A stretch of 64,000 bases of DNA, taken from the NCBI GenBank assembly GCA_041751995.1, contig JBGSHY010000039.1, positions 1-64,000 on the forward strand. The letters run 5' to 3'. Shown piece by piece: positions 54,696 to 62,579 of this stretch (its first letter is position 1; each line of letters opens with the position of its first letter). The translations under genes were made by a program, and so were the position numbers. This DNA comes from JANMEX01 sp041751995 (GTDB taxonomy: Bacteria > Pseudomonadota > Alphaproteobacteria > Rhizobiales > Rhizobiaceae). The notes under the pieces are model-generated. The model saw only the letters and a program-made list of their open reading frames with translations, searched no databases and had not been told where the DNA came from.

Positions 54696-55787
54696 TCAGC
54701 TTTCGACGCTGACTTCCGTTGGCATGTGATACGGCCCCTTTGCGGCGCGCCAATGCGCCACGGTGAAGAACAGCACAATCAGCGCCATACCTTGGTGCAG
54801 CAGCGCGACGTGCATGTGCACCATCATCAGCAGCGTGGCGATGCCAATGGCGGCTTGCGCTGTCACCAGCAGAAACAGCACGATGGACCGGCGAGCGTGG
54901 GTGGTGCCCGGCTCGCTCGCCATCGTCCGGATCATGTGGATCAGCGCCATCGCAAACAGCAGATATGCGCCGCAACGGTGGATGAACTGCACGGTCTTCG
55001 GGCTTTCGAAGGCGTTGCGCCAGGCCGGCTCCATGTTCCACAGGTCGGAGGGTATCCAGGCACCATCCATCAGCGGCCATGTGTTGTAGGCCAGCCCGGC
55101 GTCAAGTCCGGCGACCAATGCGCCGAGATAGATTTGCACCATGACCAGCAGCACGAGGAAACCGGCAAAGCGCCGCGTTCCGTCCAGTGCCGGGCGCTGG
55201 GTGTGTTCGGCCAGCCCGCGTGCGACCCAAGTGGTGGCGGCGAAGATGAGGCTGGCCATGACAAGGTGAACCGCAAGGCGGTACTGGCTGACATCGGTCC
55301 GCTCGGTCAGACCCGACGACACCATCCACCAGCCGATAAACCCCTGAAAACCGCCCAGCGCCAGTATCCCAAGCAGCCGCGGCTTCAGCATCGGTTCAAG
55401 CCTTCCGGTCAGCCAGAAGAAAGCCAGGGGAATCGCAAAGACAAAGCCGGTCGCGCGGGCGAGGAGCCGGTGCGCCCATTCCCACCAGAAAATGGTCTTG
55501 AATTCCTCAACCGTCATGCCCTTGTTGATCGACTGATATTCCGGAATCTGCTGATATTTGGCGAACTCCTCCTGCCACTCCGCATCGCTCAGCGGCGGGA
55601 TGACACCGTGGATCGGCTTCCACTCGGTGATCGACAGGCCGGAGTCCGTCAGCCGCGTCGCCCCGCCGACCAGCACCAGCGCAAAGATCACCAGAAGCCC
55701 GATATAAAGCCAACGGCGCACCAGCTTGCGGTTGCCCGCTTCACTTGCTTGCTGGCTGGAGATTTGGGCGGTCAGGGCCATCGACAT
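54696..55787 (-). CDS. ctaA: Heme A synthase (COX15/CtaA)
   Basis: Inner-membrane enzyme oxidising heme O to heme A for aa3-type oxidases. The 363-aa protein has eight helices and the four heme-ligand histidines in WEWAHRLLARA, YRLAVHLVMA, FIHRCGAY and HVALLHQGMA, plus GLSITEWKPIHGVIPP. The start MSMALTAQ at 55787 has GAGGA at proper spacing; an ATG 3 codons upstream lies within that ribosome site. Converges on argC with a 6-base gap. Confidence 0.94.
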   Translation of the reverse strand: MSMALTAQISSQQASEAGNRKLVRRWLYIGLLVIFALVLVGGATRLTDSGLSITEWKPIHGVIPPLSDAEWQEEFAKYQQIPEYQSINKGMTVEEFKTIFWWEWAHRLLARATGFVFAIPLAFFWLTGRLEPMLKPRLLGILALGGFQGFIGWWMVSSGLTERTDVSQYRLAVHLVMASLIFAATTWVARGLAEHTQRPALDGTRRFAGFLVLLVMVQIYLGALVAGLDAGLAYNTWPLMDGAWIPSDLWNMEPAWRNAFESPKTVQFIHRCGAYLLFAMALIHMIRTMASEPGTTHARRSIVLFLLVTAQAAIGIATLLMMVHMHVALLHQGMALIVLFFTVAHWRAAKGPYHMPTEVSVES

Positions 55788-55923
55788 CGGCTGCATTCCT
55801 CGGCTGGCGTTTCGAGCGCTAACTGCAGCACAATCGTTCCGCTTTCAAGCGCCAGATGGCCGTGACATGCCGTCGCGACTGCAGGCCTTTCCTTTTGACC
55901 CGGCAAACGCTATCTGCGCTTCC

Positions 55924-56142
55924 ATGAACCCGCGTTTCAAAACCTTTATCGGCAGCATCATTCTGGTCGCGATGATGGCGGTCTATGCGCTTGTGGCCGT
56001 GACAATTGCGTCCGCCCGCCTCGCCGACTCGAGCGTCTGGGTGCATCTGGCGTTTTTCGCATTCACCGGCCTCTTGTGGATTGTCCCGGCCATGGGTCTG
56101 GTGTCGTGGATGCTCCGGGACAACCGCAAGCCTAAAGCGTGA
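55924..56142 (+). CDS. DUF2842 family small membrane protein
   Basis: 72-aa protein with two hydrophobic helices (about residues 9-31 and 39-61), matching DUF2842: TFIGSIILVAMMAVYALVAV then GLLWIVPAMGLVSWML. Function unknown. The ribosome site is poor. It is divergent from ctaA, as usual in rhizobia, and its end overlaps the convergent deacetylase gene by 11 bases. Confidence 0.8.
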   Translation: MNPRFKTFIGSIILVAMMAVYALVAVTIASARLADSSVWVHLAFFAFTGLLWIVPAMGLVSWMLRDNRKPKA

Positions 56143-57187
56143 CGGGACCGCCGTGGCGGTGGGCCAGCCAACTCGTCAGGCCCGACAGCATAAGCTTCAC
56201 ATCGCCGACATTCTGGTGCTTGCCGTTGACAGAAATGCGCGGCAGCGCGGTCATGGTTTCGCGATGCTCTGAAAACAGCATGCCATGGCGGGTGGTGACA
56301 CCGGTCGCATAGCCAAGGGTTTGTGCCAATTCCGTCTCGCGCCGACCAACCGCCTGCTTGTAGCCATAGGGATACGCAACATGCTTTGGCCGCAGCCCGG
56401 TTTCCGCTTCGATCGCCGCCATCGCCACTGAAAATTCCCGCTCGAGCGCCGCTTCATCCAGCCGTGCGAGATGGTAGTGATGCAAAGTGTGCGTGCCGAT
56501 GGTGCACAGCGGGTCGCGGGCGATTTCGCGGATCTGGTCCCAATCCATTAGCTCCGACCTGTTGTGCGCATCCGGGTCCATACCGGCCAGCGCAGCCAAA
56601 TCACGCGCGAACCCGGCAACTGCCTCTTCTGGCAGGTCATTCATGATGTGATGCTGGATTTGGTTGAAGGCGCTGATCTTCTCCGATGCCGTCCCGCAAG
56701 CCAGCGACAGACGCCCTTGCGGTAAATCCATAGTGATCTGATCGCATTTAGCCACAGCCTGCTCGGCTATTTCCCACCACAAGTGGGTATCGCCGTTGAT
56801 CAGGCCCGGCGCGATGTAAACTGCCCACGGAACGCCATGGCGGCGCAGCACCGGGTAGGCATGTTCAACATTGTCGGTGTAGCCGTCATCGAAAGTGACA
56901 GCCAAAAAAGGCCGGCTCGCCGGCTTGGCGATGCGCTCGGGCAAGTCGTCCATGGGAACAAGATCATAGCCCTCGGCCTTCAAAGCCGGGAACAGCTCAT
57001 CCAGAAACGCGGGCGTGACCGACAGACCGGCGTGAATGCCAAGCGGCGCTGTGACGTGCGGCGACACCCGGTGCAGCATCAGGATGCCGCCAACACCTGC
57101 GAAGGAACGTGGCGCAAGCGCGCGCAGGTTCAGTCCCCGCCCCATTGCGAAGAAGGTCTTGCGGGCAATATGGGCCGCGTCGATCAT
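56132..57187 (-). CDS. Polysaccharide deacetylase family protein
   Basis: 351-aa NodB-homology (CE4) protein. Motif 1 is AVTFDDGYTDN, with the catalytic base and metal aspartates, and motif 2 is CTIGTHTLHHYHL, with metal histidines; HVAYPYGYKQAV follows. No signal peptide is evident, so it may act in the cytoplasm or at the membrane. It probably modifies a surface polysaccharide together with the genes that follow. Confidence 0.87.
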   Translation of the reverse strand: MIDAAHIARKTFFAMGRGLNLRALAPRSFAGVGGILMLHRVSPHVTAPLGIHAGLSVTPAFLDELFPALKAEGYDLVPMDDLPERIAKPASRPFLAVTFDDGYTDNVEHAYPVLRRHGVPWAVYIAPGLINGDTHLWWEIAEQAVAKCDQITMDLPQGRLSLACGTASEKISAFNQIQHHIMNDLPEEAVAGFARDLAALAGMDPDAHNRSELMDWDQIREIARDPLCTIGTHTLHHYHLARLDEAALEREFSVAMAAIEAETGLRPKHVAYPYGYKQAVGRRETELAQTLGYATGVTTRHGMLFSEHRETMTALPRISVNGKHQNVGDVKLMLSGLTSWLAHRHGGPVTL

Positions 57188-57313
57188 TCCTTCACCATTG
57201 TCCTCTAGGATAGTCGCTCAGTGATTTAACAACTTTGCCATGCAGTTACACCAACGACGTTGAAAGATGGTTGACGTGATGCGCAAAAAATCCGGGGCAG
57301 ACCATTGAACGCC

Positions 57314-58450
57314 ATGGCCGCAATTGACCTGACCTGGTCCGCAGAGCCGCTCGCTACGCTGCTCGATGAATGGCGCGCCGCGCTGCCCCGACTTGTGGCC
57401 GCAACGCCGCAGGACATTGATTTTGTCAGCCGGTGGCTTGAACACGTCAACAAGGATTGCATTGCCGTTACAGCCAGATCGGCGCGCGGCATCGAGTTCC
57501 TGCTGCCGTTGGAAATCGTCCGCAAGGGACCGATGCAAATCGCGCAATTGCCGGGCGGAAGTCACGCCAACGCCAATTTTGCCGCTTCCAGCGAAAACAT
57601 TTGTGCAATGCCTGCTGACATTTTGTTGGCCAAGGTCCGAAATGCAGTGCGGCAGCTTCGCCCCACCGTTGATGCTGTGCTTTTGGAACGCTTGCAGGAA
57701 ACCTTGGACGGCCGCACCAATGCGCTTGTCCTGCCTACCAGCAACATCAGCCCGAATGTCGCGCTATCCTTTGCCTTGGCTCCAGATTTCAAGGATGTCC
57801 TGAAAGACCGCAACGGCGCGAAAAAGCAGAAGAAGATGCGACAGATGCAGCGCCGCATGGACGACCGCGGCGGATGGCGGATGTTCAAGGCGGACACGGC
57901 AGTCGAATGCACATACGTCCTCGACCGCTTCTTCAAGCTCAAGGGCGAGCGCCTGAAAAGCATGGGACTCAAGGATGTCTTTGCAGACCCGAAGGTGCAG
58001 TCATTTTTCAAGGCGTTGTATATCGGCGCGCTCGGCACGGCCGCGCCGCGTTATGAATTGCATGCACTTGAAGTTGGCGACGAAATCGCAGCCGTCGGCG
58101 GCTGCACGGTCAACGGCAAGCATTTCACCGTCGAGTTCGGCGGCATTTGCAGCAATGACCGCCAGCTTTCGCCGGGCGACATTTTGTACCATCTGCTCAT
58201 CGAGCAATGCTGCCGGCGCGGTTTCAAAATCTATGATTTCGGCGTCGGCGACGAGTTCTACAAACGCCGTTGGTGCGATGTTGAATCTTGGCACCGTGAC
58301 ACCTTCATTCCGCTGACAGCCAAAGGGCGGATTCTGGTCAGCGGATTGAAGCGCATTGCCGCGCTTAAAAAATCAATCAAGAACAATCCAAAACTGTTCA
58401 GCCTGATCAAGCGCCTCCGCGGAAAAGCAAAAGCGCCCGAGCAGGAGTGA
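57314..58450 (+). CDS. GNAT-like acetyltransferase of the CelD/BioF2-like family
   Basis: 378-aa protein of the family found in cellulose and exopolysaccharide clusters (CelD, FemAB-like double GNAT fold). Recognisable parts are YELHALEVGDEIAAVGGCTVNGKHFTVEFG, GDILYHLLIEQCCRRGFKIYDFGVGDEFYKRRW and a basic C-terminus. The acyl donor and target are unknown. The start at 57314 is the first ATG after a TTG alternative. Convergent with the Wzz-like gene over a shared hairpin. Confidence 0.8.
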   Translation: MAAIDLTWSAEPLATLLDEWRAALPRLVAATPQDIDFVSRWLEHVNKDCIAVTARSARGIEFLLPLEIVRKGPMQIAQLPGGSHANANFAASSENICAMPADILLAKVRNAVRQLRPTVDAVLLERLQETLDGRTNALVLPTSNISPNVALSFALAPDFKDVLKDRNGAKKQKKMRQMQRRMDDRGGWRMFKADTAVECTYVLDRFFKLKGERLKSMGLKDVFADPKVQSFFKALYIGALGTAAPRYELHALEVGDEIAAVGGCTVNGKHFTVEFGGICSNDRQLSPGDILYHLLIEQCCRRGFKIYDFGVGDEFYKRRWCDVESWHRDTFIPLTAKGRILVSGLKRIAALKKSIKNNPKLFSLIKRLRGKAKAPEQE

Positions 58451-58460
58451 CCGGGCGCTT
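58431..58460. terminator. Bidirectional terminator between convergent genes
   Basis: Perfect 9-base stem AAGCGCCCG/CGGGCGCTT with a 12-base loop containing the stop codon of the acetyltransferase gene, 19 bases past the stop of the Wzz-like gene. Confidence 0.6.
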
Positions 58461-58479
58461 CTGGTTCGCGTATCTACTA

Positions 58480-60579
58480 TTAAGCCACCGACCGCCCCGG
58501 CAATGGTTCGTGTGACTGGGTGCCGACCGGCGTTACCAGAATGAGATCCTCGTAGCCGCCTGAAATGAGTTCGGTCATTGTTGCAAAGGCAGCCTTGCTT
58601 TCCGGATCAATGATGCTGACCAGAAGGCTTGAGCCCGGCACCACGAGACGCTTGATGCCTCCAACCGTTGACGGGCCGCACTCCACCAGCACCATGTCAT
58701 AAGCCGAAACCAGCGCATTGATGACCATTGGCAGCCGCTCGATCGCTTTGGCAGCCTGTAATGGATCGGCGGTTCCTGTCGGCACGACATGCGCATCCGA
58801 ATAGACATCATTGTGGATGATGCCGCTGAACGTGGCGCTGCCGGCCAGAAGATTGGTGATGCCAGGCAATGCAAGGCCGTCAGTCATCGGGCGTGCGGCT
58901 GCCGAGTTGGCGGTCAGGTCGAGCAGAACGACTTTCAAACCCTGATCGGCAAGCTCCCTGACCAAAAGAACCGATGACGCCGAAGCTTCATCGCCTTCCG
59001 GTGAAACGATCACGGCGCAGGTATGCCCGTCGTCCACCAGCCTTGATGCCACTGCGGCAATCGTGAGTTCGTTGTCGATCTCAGGCTCAACTGGCTCAGC
59101 AGCTTGAACGGCGGCCGGCACAGGCTGTACGGGCGCCACTTCATCATTGGCTGCCATCTGCGGCGCAGCCGGCATCGGCACGGCCATTGCCTGGCGGAAG
59201 GCGCGGCCGGAAAACAATTCACTCAGCAGCGTCATGACCGACAGAATGATCAGCGAACCTGCAAATGCGGCACTGACGGTCGGGATGAATTTCGGAAAGT
59301 ACGGTTCCGAGGGAATTTCAGCGTTGGCAAAAATCCGGGCATCGGGAACCTGATAGTTGCTGTCCTTGCGCGAGGCCGCTTCGCGGTAACGCGTCAGATA
59401 GGATTCCAGCAGATCACGTTGCGCCGTTGCTTCGCGTTCCAGAGCACGCAGCCCGACCTCCTCGTCGCCAACGCGCGAGGATTCCGCCTTGAGGCCATTC
59501 AGATTGCCGGCCAGTTCCTTTTCGCGCAGCGCAGCGGTCTTGGCTTCGGTCTCAAGGCTCATCAACACCTTGCCGGCTTCCGCGCGTATCTGGCCATTGA
59601 GATCGGCCAGTTGCGAGCGCAAGCCCTTGATGCGCGGATGGTTGTCGAGAAGCGTTATCGAAAGGTCGGCAATCTGGCTTTTCAACTGCACCTGCTGTTC
59701 GCGCAGACGCTGAATAAGGCCTGACGCAAGGATTTCCGGGACCGTTTCAATCGACGCGCCGCTTTCAAGAATGGCGCGGACGGACTGGGCCTTGGCTTCG
59801 GCATTGGCGCGCGCCGCCCTCACCCGCGTCATTTCCGACGAGAGTTCCGAAAGCTGCTGCGTGGCGAGGACCGAATTGTTCTGGCCATCGAGAATGTCGT
59901 TCTGCGAGCGGTAGGAGGCGACCTTGGCTTCAGCTTCCTTGACCTTTGCGGACAAGTCCTTGATGACCGGCTCCAGCCAGTCGGTCGCGCTGGTGTCGGT
60001 TTGCAGCTTTGCCGCCTGCTGGTTGGCGAGATAGGCATTGGCTATCGCCTGCGGAACCTTGGCGGCGAGTTGCGGGTCCTTGGAAGAAAACTCCACCACA
60101 ATGACGCGCGAGCTCTCGACGCGATAGATTTTAAGGCGGTCACGCATTTTGGCGATGAGCGCATCCTTCAGTCCGAGTTCCGGCGCACGGCCGATGATGG
60201 CCATGATCCTGTCGGTGATCGACGCCTTGGTCGGATCAAATTCCGGCTTGCTTGCCAGATCGAGCTCATCGGCGACCTTTGACAAAACGTCTGCCGAGCC
60301 GAGCAATTCGACCTGGCTGGCGATGCCTTCCGCGTCCAGAATTGGCCGCGCCTCATCGATCATGCCGGTGTCGGGCCGCGTGTAGACAGATTCACGTGTC
60401 TCAATGAGGATGCGTGATTCCGCCATGTATTTCGGCGAGACCATCAGCACAATCGCTGCAGTGGCGGCGGTGATGACCAGCGATCCAAGCAAGATCTTGA
60501 ATTTGTTCCGCCACAGGCTTGCAAACAGGCTCGCGACATCAACGTCGAGGTCACCCTGCAACTCGTTTGCAACTGCCAT
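58480..60579 (-). CDS. Wzz/ExoP-like polysaccharide co-polymerase with degenerate BY-kinase domain
   Basis: 699-aa inner-membrane protein controlling polysaccharide chain length or export. N-terminal Wzz domain with a first helix (about 27-47), a long periplasmic coiled coil (about 190-400), the GNVR-like region ending YQVPDARIFANAEIP, and a second helix (about 428-450). The C-terminal 200 residues have the BY-kinase fold order, but Walker A is SPEGDEASASS without GK[ST], Walker A' is LLDLTAN, Walker B is MVLVECGPS, and no C-terminal tyrosine cluster exists. It therefore probably cannot phosphorylate. The start at 60579 has GGAG at a long spacing; the ATG at 60612 has none. Confidence 0.85.
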   Translation of the reverse strand: MAVANELQGDLDVDVASLFASLWRNKFKILLGSLVITAATAAIVLMVSPKYMAESRILIETRESVYTRPDTGMIDEARPILDAEGIASQVELLGSADVLSKVADELDLASKPEFDPTKASITDRIMAIIGRAPELGLKDALIAKMRDRLKIYRVESSRVIVVEFSSKDPQLAAKVPQAIANAYLANQQAAKLQTDTSATDWLEPVIKDLSAKVKEAEAKVASYRSQNDILDGQNNSVLATQQLSELSSEMTRVRAARANAEAKAQSVRAILESGASIETVPEILASGLIQRLREQQVQLKSQIADLSITLLDNHPRIKGLRSQLADLNGQIRAEAGKVLMSLETEAKTAALREKELAGNLNGLKAESSRVGDEEVGLRALEREATAQRDLLESYLTRYREAASRKDSNYQVPDARIFANAEIPSEPYFPKFIPTVSAAFAGSLIILSVMTLLSELFSGRAFRQAMAVPMPAAPQMAANDEVAPVQPVPAAVQAAEPVEPEIDNELTIAAVASRLVDDGHTCAVIVSPEGDEASASSVLLVRELADQGLKVVLLDLTANSAAARPMTDGLALPGITNLLAGSATFSGIIHNDVYSDAHVVPTGTADPLQAAKAIERLPMVINALVSAYDMVLVECGPSTVGGIKRLVVPGSSLLVSIIDPESKAAFATMTELISGGYEDLILVTPVGTQSHEPLPGRSVA

Positions 60580-60788
60580 GACACAACACTCCACACCTAC
60601 ACGTGCGGTCATGGTAAATGCATATGGTAACTGCAGGGTTAAGAGATTGACCGATCCATCGTTTGCTTTCTGCGCCTATTTTCGGGTGCAGCGCCGCCGC
60701 TTAACCGGCCATTAACCCTAACCAAACGATAACAGCACGAGAGAGCCGGGCCCTCCCGTCCGGCGTGACTGTTATAAAGTTGGCTCAG

Positions 60789-61349
60789 ATGACCCGCGTT
60801 CCTGGCATCATCATACTTACCGCAGGTTTGGCGCTCTCGGCGTGCTCAAGCTATCGCCCTGCCCCGCCGGCCTTCCATGCGGCGATCGGCAAGCCCTATC
60901 TTCTGGATGCCGGCGACCGTGTCCGCATCACCGTGTTTGACCAGGCAAACCTCACCAACACCTACGCGGTCGATCAGGGCGGTTATATCGCCTTCCCGCT
61001 GATCGGTTCCGTCGCCGCGCGCGGCCACACGGCCAAGCAGTTGGAAGCACAGATCGCCGCGCAGCTGCAGCAGGGTTATCTGCGCTCGCCCGACGTTTCT
61101 GTCGAGATTGACCGGTACAGACCAATCTTTGTGATGGGCGAAGTCGGCGCTGCCGGCCAATATTCCTATGTCCCGGGCCTCACCGTTCAGAAAGCCATCG
61201 CGGTGGCGGGCGGCTACTCGGTTCGCGGCTACCAGGACAATGTCGACATCACCCGCACCGTCAACGGCAAGGTCATGACCGGCCGCGTGCTGATTTCCGA
61301 TCCGATCCTGCCGGGCGACACGATCTATGTGCGCGAACGCCTGTTCTGA
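60789..61349 (+). CDS. Wza-type polysaccharide export lipoprotein
   Basis: 186-aa outer-membrane or periplasmic export protein. Lipobox LSAC (cysteine about residue 19), then the Poly_export domain (YLLDAGDRVRITVFDQANL, FPLIGSVAARGHTAKQLE) and an SLBB domain (VMGEVGAAGQYSYVPGLTVQKAIAVAGG). Shorter than E. coli Wza (379 aa), as in many alphaproteobacteria. The start could also be GTG at 60765; ATG at 60789 gives a normal signal. Divergent from the Wzz-like gene. Confidence 0.87.
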   Translation: MTRVPGIIILTAGLALSACSSYRPAPPAFHAAIGKPYLLDAGDRVRITVFDQANLTNTYAVDQGGYIAFPLIGSVAARGHTAKQLEAQIAAQLQQGYLRSPDVSVEIDRYRPIFVMGEVGAAGQYSYVPGLTVQKAIAVAGGYSVRGYQDNVDITRTVNGKVMTGRVLISDPILPGDTIYVRERLF

Positions 61350-61355
61350 TCGCGC

Positions 61356-62492
61356 ATGACAGCCATACAGAAACCCTTGCGGATCGTTCATTGCTTCAGG
61401 TCACCGGTCGGCGGCATTTTCCGCCACGTGCGCGATCTGGTCGATGCGCAGATCGCAAACGGGCATCTGGTCGGCATTGTCTGCGATTCCACCACCGGCG
61501 GCGAATACGAAGCCAAGCTCTTTGACGCCATCCAGCCGAAGCTGGCGCTTGGATTGACGCGCGTTCCGATGCAGCGTCACATCGGCCCCGGTGATCTTGT
61601 CGCCGCATGGCGCACCTACAAAGCCATTTCCAAATTGAATCCGGACGTGTTGCACGGGCACGGCGCCAAAGGCGGCGTCTACTCGCGCGTGTTCGGATCA
61701 CTGTTACGGGTATTCAGGTCTCGCGTAGCCCGTCTTTATTCCCCGCATGGCGGCAGCCTGCATTATGACAACAACGTTCTGTCCGGGAAAATCTTCTTCC
61801 TCGCCGAGCGCATTCTTGAGAAAATGACCGACCGCATCCTGTTTGTCGCCGATTATGAACGCCGCACATTCATCGAGAAAATCGGCACGCCGCGCAATGC
61901 GGTCATCGTCTACAACGGTCTGCGGCCGTCCGAGTTTGAACCGGTGGCGCCAGCGCCGGATGCTGCCGACTTTCTCTACATCGGCATGATGCGCGACCTG
62001 AAGGGCGCTGACCTGTTCATTGATGCGCTGGCGTCTGCCTCCAACACCACAGGCAAGGATTTGACCGCAGTTATGGTCGGCGCGGGCGATGACCTTGCCA
62101 AGTACAAGGAACAGGTCAAACGCCTCGGGCTTGATGCGCGCGTTTCGTTCCATGATCCGATGCCTGCGCGGCAGGCTTTCGCCATGGCGCGCGCCATCGT
62201 CGTTCCGTCCCGCGCCGAGGCCATGCCCTATATCGTGCTCGAAGCCGTCGCTGCCGGAATGACCATGATCGCTACCCGCGTCGGCGGCATACCGGAGATT
62301 CTGGGAACCCAGTCCGTCGCCCTCTGCGAGGTCAGCTCCGGGGGCATTGCCGAAAAAATGGTGATGCAAATCCGCGAACCGGACGCGCTCTCGTCCGCCA
62401 TGCCATCACTGGAGTTTCTGAAGCAGAAATTCGGCGTCGATGTCATGGCAAGGCAGATCGAACAGCAGTACCGGGCGATACTGGAGGCATGA
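61356..62492 (+). CDS. Glycosyltransferase family 4 protein
   Basis: 378-aa GT-B fold enzyme. The N-terminal acceptor domain begins RIVHCFRSPVGGIFRHVRDLV. The C-terminal nucleotide-sugar domain has FLYIGMMRDLKGADLFIDAL and VVPSRAEAMPYIVLEAVAAG, the E-x7-E motif of GT4, then TRVGGIPEI. Donor and acceptor sugars unknown. It lies 6 bases after the Wza-like gene, so the two are one operon. Confidence 0.9.
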   Translation: MTAIQKPLRIVHCFRSPVGGIFRHVRDLVDAQIANGHLVGIVCDSTTGGEYEAKLFDAIQPKLALGLTRVPMQRHIGPGDLVAAWRTYKAISKLNPDVLHGHGAKGGVYSRVFGSLLRVFRSRVARLYSPHGGSLHYDNNVLSGKIFFLAERILEKMTDRILFVADYERRTFIEKIGTPRNAVIVYNGLRPSEFEPVAPAPDAADFLYIGMMRDLKGADLFIDALASASNTTGKDLTAVMVGAGDDLAKYKEQVKRLGLDARVSFHDPMPARQAFAMARAIVVPSRAEAMPYIVLEAVAAGMTMIATRVGGIPEILGTQSVALCEVSSGGIAEKMVMQIREPDALSSAMPSLEFLKQKFGVDVMARQIEQQYRAILEA

Positions 62493-62579
62493 GATGCGCC
62501 TTCAAATCACGCCGCCAAAACACCGGTTCTTAAACCATTTCACCTATGCTTCCGGCATCATGCCAGTTCCGGTGCCCCT

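Noticed and set aside
58480..59200. Active tyrosine autokinase at the end of the Wzz-like protein
   Set aside because: The Walker A lysine and Walker B aspartates are missing, so a kinase call would be wrong despite the fold.
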